Shown here piece after piece: positions 32,830-40,898 of a stretch of DNA of 64,000 nt. Every line of letters begins with the position of its first letter. Positions within the stretch are counted from its first letter, which is position 1. The notes beneath the pieces were generated by a model, which worked only from the letters and a program-made list of their open reading frames with translations, was not told where the DNA came from and made no database searches. The DNA is taken from NCBI GenBank assembly GCA_963653425.1, contig CAVJWC010000002.1:186001-250000 (forward strand), written 5' to 3'. This stretch comes from UMGS692 sp963653425 (GTDB taxonomy: Bacteria > Bacillota > Clostridia > Christensenellales > CAG-314). Made by a program: the position numbers and the translations under genes.

Positions 32830-32842
32830 CGAGGAAGTAGGT

Positions 32843-34399
32843 ATGGCGTATCTGGCATTATACAGGAAACTCAGACCGGGCAGTTTTTCGGAAGTTATCG
32901 GTCAGGAGCATATAACTAAAACGCTTATAAATCAGATAAAAAGCGACAGAATAGGACACGCCTATTTGTTTACGGGAACGAGAGGCGTAGGCAAAACGTC
33001 GGTCGCAAGGCTTTTTGCGCGCGCGGTTTGCTGTACCGATCCGCAAAACGGACTTCCGTGCGGAAAGTGCGAAGCCTGCCGTGGAAGTTACGAAGCTTCT
33101 CCCGATATAACGGAACTCGACGCCGCAAGCAACAACGGCGTTGACAACGTGAGAGACATTCGCGACGGAGTGGTTTATCCGCCGGTTTCGGGAAAACGCA
33201 AAGTCTACATCATAGACGAAGTCCATATGCTTTCGGGAGCGGCTTTCAACGCTCTTCTGAAAACGCTCGAAGAACCGCCCGAATACGTCGTGTTTATTCT
33301 GTGTACGACCGAAGCTCATAAACTTCCGCAGACCATAGTTTCGCGCTGTATGAGATTCGATTTCCGTCTCGTGAGAACGCAGGCTCTCATAGACCTTCTT
33401 AAAAGGGTTTTTAAGGAACAGAATAAAGATTGCGAAGAGTCCGCGCTTTATCTTATCGCCGAAAACGCAAGAGGAAGCGTTCGCGACGCTCTGAGTTTAG
33501 CCGAAAGATGTCTTACCGTCAGCGAAGGCAAACTTACCTACGCCGACGCAGCCGACGCATTGGGTGCGGGCGACGTGCTTTCTCTCAGAGAACTGGTTTC
33601 GGCTATTTTGAAAAACGACGCGGGACAGGCTGTTATCTGTCTTGAAAAACAGCTTTCCGAAGGCAGAAATCCTGCCGTTCTCGCACGCGAAACGGGTAAA
33701 TATTTCAGAAATCTCATAGTCGCGTCCGAAGTTAAAAACCCCAATTCCGTGCTTAATCTTCCCGAAAGCCTTTTACAGCCTATTCTTGAAGACGCCGAAC
33801 TTGCGGGAACGGAAAGACTTTTAAGGTGCGCGGAAACTTTCACTTCTCTCGAAGGAGATATGCGTTATTCGCTTTCGCCTCAGCTTATGATAGAATCGGC
33901 AGTCGTAAGATGCGCGTCGGATAAAACCGAAGACCTTTCGGGAAAGGTCGCTCTTTTGGAAAAACGCCTTACGGCTCTCGAAAACGCGCTTTCTTCGGGT
34001 AATATCGCTCTTTCCAAGGCGGAAAGTCCTTCCGGAAGCAAAACCGTAACCGAACCTTTCGGAAACGGGAGCTTTTCGGATTTTACTCAAAAGGACGTAG
34101 AACACGCGTGGGCTAAGCTTACGGCTTCGGCAAGAAAGAAGGGCGGTATGCTTTTCGACGCGGTAACAAAGGTAACCAAAACGGAAAAGGTCGGCAGAAA
34201 ACTCGTAATAGAAGCCGAACCCGTGGTTTACGAACTCATAAAGGGCGACAAAGGTCTTACCGACGCTTTTTCGGCTCTTATGGCGGAGAACTTCGGCGAC
34301 GCTTTATGGGAAATCAGACAAAGCGACGTTCAGACTCAGGGCGAAGTTATTCAGAAACTCAAAGACCTGACGGACGGAAAACTTAAAATAGAAAAATAA
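32843..34399 (+). CDS. dnaX: DNA polymerase III subunits gamma/tau
   Basis: 518 residues. AAA+ clamp-loader ATPase: Walker A GTRGVGKTS, a zinc site with the Cys set CCTDPQNGLPCGKCEAC, the DEVHML Walker B, and the sensor/arginine-finger region CTTEAHKLPQTIVSRC. The C-terminal ~150 residues are the variable tau domain with the typical DFTQKDVEHAWAKL segment. It loads the sliding clamp at replication forks. It is followed by ybaB and recR in the classical order. I saw no clear slippery heptamer for a gamma-form frameshift. Confidence 0.96.
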   Translation: MAYLALYRKLRPGSFSEVIGQEHITKTLINQIKSDRIGHAYLFTGTRGVGKTSVARLFARAVCCTDPQNGLPCGKCEACRGSYEASPDITELDAASNNGVDNVRDIRDGVVYPPVSGKRKVYIIDEVHMLSGAAFNALLKTLEEPPEYVVFILCTTEAHKLPQTIVSRCMRFDFRLVRTQALIDLLKRVFKEQNKDCEESALYLIAENARGSVRDALSLAERCLTVSEGKLTYADAADALGAGDVLSLRELVSAILKNDAGQAVICLEKQLSEGRNPAVLARETGKYFRNLIVASEVKNPNSVLNLPESLLQPILEDAELAGTERLLRCAETFTSLEGDMRYSLSPQLMIESAVVRCASDKTEDLSGKVALLEKRLTALENALSSGNIALSKAESPSGSKTVTEPFGNGSFSDFTQKDVEHAWAKLTASARKKGGMLFDAVTKVTKTEKVGRKLVIEAEPVVYELIKGDKGLTDAFSALMAENFGDALWEIRQSDVQTQGEVIQKLKDLTDGKLKIEK

Positions 34400-34479
34400 C
34401 GCAAAGACTTGAAACGGAAAAACGACGAGAAAAATAATTCTGTGGCGTACGCTACGGTTAAATAAAGGAGACAAGAAAA

Positions 34480-34800
34480 ATGGCAAACAGAAATTTCGGC
34501 GGCGGAATGAATATGCAACAACTTGCTATGCAGGCGCAGAGAATGCAACAGAAGATACTCAAAGCTCAGGAAGAACTTGAAAATATGGAAATAGACGGAA
34601 GTGCGGGCGGTGATCTCGTTACCGTAACGCTTACCGGACAGAAAAAGCTTATCGGCGTTAAAATCAAGCCCGAAGCCGTAGATATGGACGACCTCGAAAT
34701 GCTGGAAGACCTTATCGTTGCCGCTTACAACGCTGCAGCCGAAGAAGCCGACGCCGCTTCTAAGGAACTTATGCCCGACGCGGCTAACGGACTGTTCTGA
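34480..34800 (+). CDS. YbaB/EbfC-family nucleoid-associated protein
   Basis: 106 residues. A Gln/Met-rich N-terminus (GGGMNMQQLAMQAQRMQQ) and a central MEIDGSAGGDLVTVTLTGQKKLIGVKIKPEAVD form the tweezer-like DNA-binding dimer of this family. It is thought to shape the nucleoid and is almost always encoded between dnaX and recR, as here. AAAGGAG precedes the ATG. Confidence 0.95.
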   Translation: MANRNFGGGMNMQQLAMQAQRMQQKILKAQEELENMEIDGSAGGDLVTVTLTGQKKLIGVKIKPEAVDMDDLEMLEDLIVAAYNAAAEEADAASKELMPDAANGLF

Positions 34801-34807
34801 TTTTCCC

Positions 34808-35401
34808 GTGGCTAACCGTAATATAAAGGCTCTCAACGAGCTTATAGGTAAATTTATGACTCTTCCGGGAGTAGGCAACAAAACCGCGCAAAGATACGCT
34901 CTTTCCGTTCTTAAAATGAGCGACGAAGACGCGGAAGGCTTTGCAAAGGCTATAACGAACGCCAAGAAGAACGTCCGTTTCTGCCGTATATGCGGAAACT
35001 TTACCGAAGAGGACGTTTGCGATATATGTAAAAGCCGAAGCAGTGAGATTATCTGCGTGGTAAAAGATCCCAAGGACGTTTTCGCTATGGAAAGAGTGCG
35101 CGACTACAACGGAACATATCACGTTCTCGGAGGCGTTCTGAATCCTTTGGAAAACGTAGGTCCCAACGACCTAAGAATAAAGGAACTGCTTGCCCGTCTC
35201 GACGGAAGCGTAAAGGAAGTTATAATCGCCACCAATCCCGACGTGGAAGGAGAAGCTACCGCGGCTTATCTTTCGAGGCTCATTAAGCCTCTCGGAATAA
35301 AGGTTTCGAGAATAGCGAGAGGCGTTTCTGTGGGAAGCGACCTCGAATACGCCGACGAAGTTACTCTTTCGAGGGCGATGGAAGACAGAAGGGAAATGTA
35401 A
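34808..35401 (+). CDS. recR: Recombination mediator RecR
   Basis: 197 residues starting at GTG 34808, 8 nt after the ybaB stop. An upstream in-frame ATG would extend it through ybaB with non-family sequence. RecR marks: helix-hairpin-helix MTLPGVGNKTAQRYAL, zinc finger CRICGNFTEEDVCDICK, and the Toprim part with VVKDPKDVFAMERV and YHVLGGVLNPLENVGP. It forms a ring clamp that helps load RecA at gaps. No good SD is visible, so coupling to ybaB is likely. Confidence 0.94.
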   Translation: MANRNIKALNELIGKFMTLPGVGNKTAQRYALSVLKMSDEDAEGFAKAITNAKKNVRFCRICGNFTEEDVCDICKSRSSEIICVVKDPKDVFAMERVRDYNGTYHVLGGVLNPLENVGPNDLRIKELLARLDGSVKEVIIATNPDVEGEATAAYLSRLIKPLGIKVSRIARGVSVGSDLEYADEVTLSRAMEDRREM

Positions 35402-35414
35402 TACGGGAAAAACG

Positions 35415-36380
35415 ATGAAGTGTTTTTTATGTCCGAGAAAATGCGGAGCCGACCGTGAAAAGCAAACGGGTTTTTGCGGAGTCCCCGACGATATTATAGT
35501 TGGGAATATAGGCGTGCATAAGTGGGAAGAACCCGTTATAGGGGGCGACGGAGGAAGCGGAGCCGTGTTTTTCTGCGGTTGCAACCTTCGGTGTTCCTAT
35601 TGCCAGAACTTCGAGATAAGTCACGGAGATTTTTCGCGTTTTTTGCCTTCGAACGAAAACCCGACTTGTACAGAATGCGTTAACGGCGGATTTTACACCG
35701 AAAAGAGCGGACTCAGAATTTCGAAAAAGACCGTCGGAAAGGTTATTTCCGCGGAAGAAATCGCAGACAGGCTGGTTTTTATGCAGGAAAACGGAGCCAA
35801 TTGCGCCGATTTCGTTACGCCCACGCAGTACGGTAACCGCATTCCCGAGATAGTTACGCTTGCGAGAAAACGCGGACTTACCGTTCCCGTGGTGTACAAC
35901 TGCGGAGGCTACGAAGACAGAGAAACTCTTAAAACGCTCGAAGACTACGTGGACGTTTATCTTCCCGACTACAAATACGCGGACGGTAGCATTGCAAAGA
36001 AACTCTCTTTTGCCGAAGACTATCCGACCGTCGCTCTGAAAGCCATAGAAGAAATGAAAAGACAGAAGAGCGACGTTATAGAAAACGGGCTGATGAAAAA
36101 AGGAGTGCTTATCAGACATTTGGTGCTTCCGTCGCTTCTTAATAACAGCAGAAAGGTTCTCGATTCGATAAAAGAGAATTTCGGTACGGAAACCTACGTA
36201 AGTCTTATGAGCCAGTATTTTCCGCCCGATATTCCCATAGGAGAAGCCTATCTTTGCAGAAGACTTACCCGTCTCGAAAAGAACCGTATAGAAGACTACT
36301 TCTTCTCTCTTGGTTTTAATAACGGTTACGTTCAGGAACTTTGTTCCGCCGACAAAAAATACGTTCCCGTCTGGGAATAG
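35415..36380 (+). CDS. Radical SAM protein of the PflX (PFL-activase-like) group
   Basis: 321 residues. N-terminal CFLCPRKCGADR, then GFCGV and the radical SAM cluster CGCNLRCSYCQN (C-x3-C-x2-C form). PTQYGNRIPEIVTLAR and VYNCGGYEDRETL follow; these match the COG1313-type proteins annotated as putative pyruvate-formate-lyase activating enzyme-like. An insertion of about 30 residues with two Cys (TCTECVN) sits after the cluster loop. The substrate is unknown; no glycyl-radical enzyme gene is in this window. It lies between recR and nrdR. Confidence 0.87.
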   Translation: MKCFLCPRKCGADREKQTGFCGVPDDIIVGNIGVHKWEEPVIGGDGGSGAVFFCGCNLRCSYCQNFEISHGDFSRFLPSNENPTCTECVNGGFYTEKSGLRISKKTVGKVISAEEIADRLVFMQENGANCADFVTPTQYGNRIPEIVTLARKRGLTVPVVYNCGGYEDRETLKTLEDYVDVYLPDYKYADGSIAKKLSFAEDYPTVALKAIEEMKRQKSDVIENGLMKKGVLIRHLVLPSLLNNSRKVLDSIKENFGTETYVSLMSQYFPPDIPIGEAYLCRRLTRLEKNRIEDYFFSLGFNNGYVQELCSADKKYVPVWE

Positions 36381-36398
36381 AAATAAGGAGGAAGGGCG

Positions 36399-36878
36399 AT
36401 GAAATGTCCGTATTGTCCCGATCACCCCGATCTGAAAGTTATCGACAGCCGTCCCGAAGACGACGGGCAGGCTATTAAACGGCGCAGGGAATGTCCGTCG
36501 TGTCAGAGAAGATACACGACCTACGAAAGAATAGAAATCAAGCCCCTTTACGTCGTCAAGAAAAACGGAAACAGACAGCTTTTCGACGCCAACAAAGTCA
36601 GAAACGGCATTTTGCTGGCTTGTACGAACAGACCCGTTTCCGCGGCTAAAATCGACGAACTCGTTAAAAGCGTGGAAAAAACCGTCTACGATATGTCCGA
36701 AGACGAAATTCCGAGCTACGTTATAGGAAATCTCGTTATGGACAGGCTTATGGAGACGGACGAAGTTTCTTACGTGAGATTCGCTTCGGTTTACAGGCAT
36801 TTCACCGATACGAGAACCTTTATTTCCGAGATGCAGAAACTGCTGTCGGAACTTGCAAAATACGAAGAAAACAAATAA
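36399..36878 (+). CDS. nrdR: Transcriptional repressor NrdR
   Basis: 159 residues, the standard length. An N-terminal zinc ribbon (MKCPYC then CPSCQRRYTTYERIE) is followed by an ATP-cone domain (VVKKNGNRQLFDANKVRNGI). NrdR senses ATP/dATP and represses ribonucleotide reductase genes. AAGGAGGAAGG lies upstream. No ribonucleotide reductase is in the window. The YVRFASVYRHFTD end is typical. Confidence 0.96.
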   Translation: MKCPYCPDHPDLKVIDSRPEDDGQAIKRRRECPSCQRRYTTYERIEIKPLYVVKKNGNRQLFDANKVRNGILLACTNRPVSAAKIDELVKSVEKTVYDMSEDEIPSYVIGNLVMDRLMETDEVSYVRFASVYRHFTDTRTFISEMQKLLSELAKYEENK

Positions 36879-36916
36879 ACCGCAAACGAAGTTTATATTG
36901 AGGCAAAGAGGACTAA

Positions 36917-37768
36917 GTGAGAATTAACGACGAGTGGAAAGATTATTCGATAATTGCGACGGGCAACGGCGAGAAACTCGAAAAGTGGGGCAGATACACC
37001 CTTTTAAGACCCGATCCGCAGGTTATCTGGGACGCAAAGAAACCGCTTGCGTCTTATAAAGGCATAGACGCGCATTATATACGAAGCAGTACGGGCGGAG
37101 GTTATTGGGAATACAATACCGAGCTTCCCGAAGAATGGACGGTTTCGTGGCGCGATCTGACTTTTTCCGTAAAACCCATGGGCTTTAAGCATACGGGGCT
37201 TTTCCCCGAACAGGCGGCTAACTGGAGCGAGATGATGAGGCTTATTTCGGAAGCCAAACGAGAAATAAGAGTGCTTAATCTTTTTGCCTACACGGGCGGA
37301 GCAACCGTTGCCTGTCTGAAAGCGGGAGCTTCCGTCTGTCACGTGGACGCGGCTAAGAATATGGTTGAAAGATGTAAGAAAAACTGCGCTCTTTCGGGAG
37401 TTTCGGGCGGAAAAGTAAGATATATCGTGGACGATTGCAAGAAGTTCATAAAGCGCGAAATCAACCGAGGCAACCGTTACGACGCGATCATAATGGATCC
37501 GCCGAGCTACGGAAGAGGAAGCAACGGAGAAATCTGGAAACTCGAAAACGACCTTTTCGGTTTCGTTTCTCTCGCGTCGGAAGTTCTTTCGGACAATCCG
37601 CTTTTCTTCCTTATAAACAGCTATACCACGGGGCTTCAGCCTGCCGTTATAGGCAACGTTCTCGAACTTACCGTAAAGGGCGGAAAAACGCAAGCCTACG
37701 AAGTCTGTCTTCCAACTATGGAAGGTATAGTCCTTCCGTGCGGAGCAAGCGGACTTAAAACATTTTGA
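36917..37768 (+). CDS. Class I SAM-dependent rRNA methyltransferase-like protein
   Basis: 283 residues starting at GTG after AGAGG. Rossmann methyltransferase of the RlmI/RlmK-like group without a PUA domain: VLNLFAYTGGATVACLKAGA (SAM motif I), HVDAAKNMVERCKKN (motif II) and DAIIMDPPSYGRG (motif IV with DPPSYG, typical of base methylation). GLFPEQAANW precedes the core. An RNA cytosine or guanine is the likely substrate but cannot be named. It is followed 16 nt later by a pseudouridine synthase. Confidence 0.87.
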   Translation: MRINDEWKDYSIIATGNGEKLEKWGRYTLLRPDPQVIWDAKKPLASYKGIDAHYIRSSTGGGYWEYNTELPEEWTVSWRDLTFSVKPMGFKHTGLFPEQAANWSEMMRLISEAKREIRVLNLFAYTGGATVACLKAGASVCHVDAAKNMVERCKKNCALSGVSGGKVRYIVDDCKKFIKREINRGNRYDAIIMDPPSYGRGSNGEIWKLENDLFGFVSLASEVLSDNPLFFLINSYTTGLQPAVIGNVLELTVKGGKTQAYEVCLPTMEGIVLPCGASGLKTF

Positions 37769-37784
37769 TTAAAGGGGTAAACCA

Positions 37785-38669
37785 ATGAAGACTTTCGAAA
37801 TGAACGGTACTCCCGTTTATTACAGCGACGATTGCGCGGTAGCGGTAATGAGGCAACGGAATTTTACCGAAAAGTGCAGGGACGAATATCAATCTTTAGA
37901 TAATTATATAGAAAACGGCGACGGAAAACTCGACGCTATTCTGGGCGTTGCGCGCATTCCCGTTTTATACGAAGATAAGCATATAATAGTAGTCGTAAAA
38001 CCTCAGAACGTTCCTTCGCAGGAAGACGCTTCGGGCGACGCGGATATGCTCAGTATACTCAAAGGCTACATAAAAGAAAGAGACGGGAAACAAGGCAACG
38101 TCTATCTCGGACTTGTCCACAGACTGGACAGAGTAACGGGCGGAGTTATGGTCTTTGCAAAGAACGACAAGAGTGCTTCGAGACTTTCGGAAGCCATAAG
38201 AAACGGCAACGTCACCAAGAAGTATCTTGCCGTGGTTCTCGGTAAACCCGCCCGTCCCGAAGGAACGCTTGTAAATTATCTTAAAAAACACGCCACCACC
38301 AACGTGGTTTACGTTTCCAGCGAAGGCACTCAGGGCGCGAAGAGAGCCGAACTTACCTATAAGCTTTTAGAGTCCAAAGGCGGAATCATAAGCCTTACGG
38401 AAATTCAGCTCGGTACGGGCAGATCGCACCAGATAAGAGTGCAGATGTCGGCTTACGGAAATCCTCTTTTCGGCGACGTGAAATACGGCGGAGATCGTCT
38501 CAGTAAAGGTCATAATCTGGCTTTATGGGCGTTTTATCTCGAATTCACCCATCCCGTTACGGGCGACACGATGAGATTCGTGTCTTACCCGCCCGAAGAC
38601 AAAGAACCTTGGGTAAAATTCGATCTCGAAAAATACGTTCAGCCCTACAGAAAGCGTAAAGAAATCTGA
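37785..38669 (+). CDS. RluA-family RNA pseudouridine synthase
   Basis: 294 residues. The catalytic Asp is in GLVHRLDRVTGGVMVFAK; NVTKKYLAVV and GRSHQIRVQMSAYGNPLFGDVKYGG are further RluA signatures. The first ~60 residues are not an S4 domain and resemble a short capping segment. It isomerises uridines in rRNA or tRNA; the target is unknown. AAGGGG precedes the ATG. It is the last gene of the 30.7-38.7 kb run. Confidence 0.92.
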   Translation: MKTFEMNGTPVYYSDDCAVAVMRQRNFTEKCRDEYQSLDNYIENGDGKLDAILGVARIPVLYEDKHIIVVVKPQNVPSQEDASGDADMLSILKGYIKERDGKQGNVYLGLVHRLDRVTGGVMVFAKNDKSASRLSEAIRNGNVTKKYLAVVLGKPARPEGTLVNYLKKHATTNVVYVSSEGTQGAKRAELTYKLLESKGGIISLTEIQLGTGRSHQIRVQMSAYGNPLFGDVKYGGDRLSKGHNLALWAFYLEFTHPVTGDTMRFVSYPPEDKEPWVKFDLEKYVQPYRKRKEI

Positions 38670-38753
38670 GCCTGTAAGTTTGCCGTCAAGTCACTCAATC
38701 GGCGTTTTTCGTCGGATTTTTCGTATTGAAACGTTAAAAATCCGTCAAAACGA

Positions 38754-38782
38754 TTGACAATAATTGTATAAACGGGTAAAAT
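38754..38782 (+). promoter_or_regulatory. Strong promoter for the surface protein gene at 38875
   Basis: TTGACA (38754-38759), 17-bp spacer, TAAAAT (38777-38782). The leader is about 85 nt. Confidence 0.85.
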
Positions 38783-38874
38783 ATACGAAGTGAGCCGTTT
38801 TGCTCGGTCAAGGCGGGTCGGTTTGCGTTCAAAACGAGCGCGGACAGCTATACAAAACGGAGGAATTCTCTATA

Positions 38875-40821
38875 ATGAACAGAAAGTTAGTGTTATCATT
38901 GGTGCTGGCGCTGGCAATTTTCACGACAGTCGTATGCGCGGGAACCCTCGGACAGGCTGAGGCTATAAATATTACGCCCGGCGGATCCAACGGTAAGTTA
39001 TTCAAACAGGAAAGCGGTAACGTTACTATCGGCGGCATTACCGAAAACGGCGTTGAAATCACTCTCGACGGTTCCAATACCGAAAATAAATTCAAATTCG
39101 TGCAGAATATGTATATGGAAGGTTTCGCCATAGACGCGCAGACCAACCTTAACTTCGATTCTTTCACTCTTACCGTAAGCGATATTTCCGACAGCGACAA
39201 CGTAGCGGAAATCACCGTCGAAAAAGAAGTGAACGACGGCAAAAACACCTTCCGTGCAACGGTTAAAAACGGTAACGTTACGGGTAACAGAACCATTGTC
39301 GCCTTTACTCCCGTAGAAGAAGGCAAGACCGAAGATTCCGATATGCACGTGCTGACTTTCAGTTATGCCGAAGGAGTTTTCTACGTAAACGGAACGCAAC
39401 TCGTTCTTCCCGAACTCTCTCAGAGCGGTAACGAAAGCGACGAACCCATTATCCGTAGCGTGCTTTTCGACAACAACGTCGCTACGATGACTTTTTCCGC
39501 AAAGAACACCGAAGCCGACGACGAAAAGGATATGAGCATGCTTATCAGGAGCATCTCCAACGTTAACGGCAAACAGGAACTTACTCCCGAAGCAGGCGTC
39601 GTAGATACCGTTATCTGGACCAACCTCACCAAACCCGAGGCTGAAACCAACGAAGACGAAACGCTTTATCACGGAAGAAAGACCGTTTACAGCTACAATC
39701 AGATCAAAGCAAAGGCTAACGCGGAATATTCTTTCCCCGTTTACGGCGTAAGCATTATCGGTCAGACGCTTGACATTCAGATTTTCGAAACCAACGCAGA
39801 CGGCGAAACCAAACTCGCTCTTTCTTCTTTCGAAGACGACGAAAACGGCAGTGCGGACAACAAGAAGAGCAAATATAAGCTCGGCGCGGAAGGAATGCAG
39901 TACGAAATCCGTCTTTACAACGAAACGGAAGTTCACGTTCTTACCGTTCTGCCTATCGTAGATAAAGTTCCCGTAGAATTCAATATGGAAGAACTTCAGA
40001 AACTTATCGACGAAAACCTTACCAAGGGCGCATTCCGTTCCAGTCAGAACATCACCCTTCCCAAGCTTACCGTATCGGGCGGTACTTCTCTTGACGAAAA
40101 GTACTTTATCTTCGCCGAAGAAGACGCGGGTATCGATACCGTAGACAACATCAAAGTTCAGGTCGCTTATAAAAAGCCCGGTTCCACTTCCGACTGGTCG
40201 TGGTCCACTAACTACACCATCAGCAGTTTCACGGCTGAAGGAACGTGGTCCTTTGCGTACAGAGTAGTAGACGGTTCGGGTAACGCATGTAAGACCGTTT
40301 TCGAGTTCACCAGAGACGTAATCGACTCCAAGGGTCCCGAAATCACCATCTCTTCCGAACAGCTTTCCGCTTATAAGGGCGTTCTTTATACGGTTTCCAC
40401 TCCCACCATCACCGACGACATCGTAGGCGTAGACACTTCCAAGACGGTTATAAGAGTTTATAAAGGTTCCAAGGGTAGCGAAAACGTTGAAGAAGTTACT
40501 CTTTACAAAGGCAACAGCTTCATTCCCGACGTTATCACGGGTGCAGACGAAAGCTATTCTTACTACGTAGAATACATTGCTTACGACTACAGAGGCAACG
40601 TTTCCGAAACGAAATACGCTTACATCACCGTTACCGAAAAGAAAACCGACACGGACAGCACGAGCGACGTTCCCGGTTGGTTGTTCGTAATCCTTATCGT
40701 TGCGTGCGTACTTCTCATCGGCGCAATAGTATACCTTATTTTCTCCAAGCCGGAAGAAAAACAGACCGGTCGTCCCGAACCCAAAGCAGTTAAAACGAGC
40801 GACGACAAAGACAAAAAATAA
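38875..40821 (+). CDS. Large exported surface protein with C-terminal membrane anchor
   Basis: 648 residues from ATG 38875 (GGAGG upstream). A signal peptide (about 1-30, cleavable after QAEA) precedes a long extracellular region rich in beta-type sequence, Asn, Asp and Thr. Residues ~470-600 resemble Ig-like surface domains (WSFAYRVVDGSGNACKTVFEF, SYYVEYIAYDYRGNVSETK). A C-terminal transmembrane helix (LFVILIVACVLLIGAIVYLIF) is followed by a basic tail, a non-sortase anchor. Its own consensus promoter and a strong terminator flank it, and its codons look optimised, so it may be an abundant envelope protein. Function unknown. Confidence 0.85.
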   Translation: MNRKLVLSLVLALAIFTTVVCAGTLGQAEAINITPGGSNGKLFKQESGNVTIGGITENGVEITLDGSNTENKFKFVQNMYMEGFAIDAQTNLNFDSFTLTVSDISDSDNVAEITVEKEVNDGKNTFRATVKNGNVTGNRTIVAFTPVEEGKTEDSDMHVLTFSYAEGVFYVNGTQLVLPELSQSGNESDEPIIRSVLFDNNVATMTFSAKNTEADDEKDMSMLIRSISNVNGKQELTPEAGVVDTVIWTNLTKPEAETNEDETLYHGRKTVYSYNQIKAKANAEYSFPVYGVSIIGQTLDIQIFETNADGETKLALSSFEDDENGSADNKKSKYKLGAEGMQYEIRLYNETEVHVLTVLPIVDKVPVEFNMEELQKLIDENLTKGAFRSSQNITLPKLTVSGGTSLDEKYFIFAEEDAGIDTVDNIKVQVAYKKPGSTSDWSWSTNYTISSFTAEGTWSFAYRVVDGSGNACKTVFEFTRDVIDSKGPEITISSEQLSAYKGVLYTVSTPTITDDIVGVDTSKTVIRVYKGSKGSENVEEVTLYKGNSFIPDVITGADESYSYYVEYIAYDYRGNVSETKYAYITVTEKKTDTDSTSDVPGWLFVILIVACVLLIGAIVYLIFSKPEEKQTGRPEPKAVKTSDDKDKK

Positions 40822-40835
40822 TAACTAAGCTGGAA

Positions 40836-40869
40836 AAAATAAACGTTCCGAACGAGGAACGTTTATTTT
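40836..40869 (+). terminator. Terminator after the surface protein gene
   Basis: 14-bp perfect stem (arms 40836-40849 and 40856-40869, core AAACGTTCC/GGAACGTTT) with a 6-nt loop, ending in T4. The A-rich left arm makes it usable from both sides. Confidence 0.87.
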
Positions 40870-40898
40870 GGCGATATATCTATAAAAAGGAGTAGAAT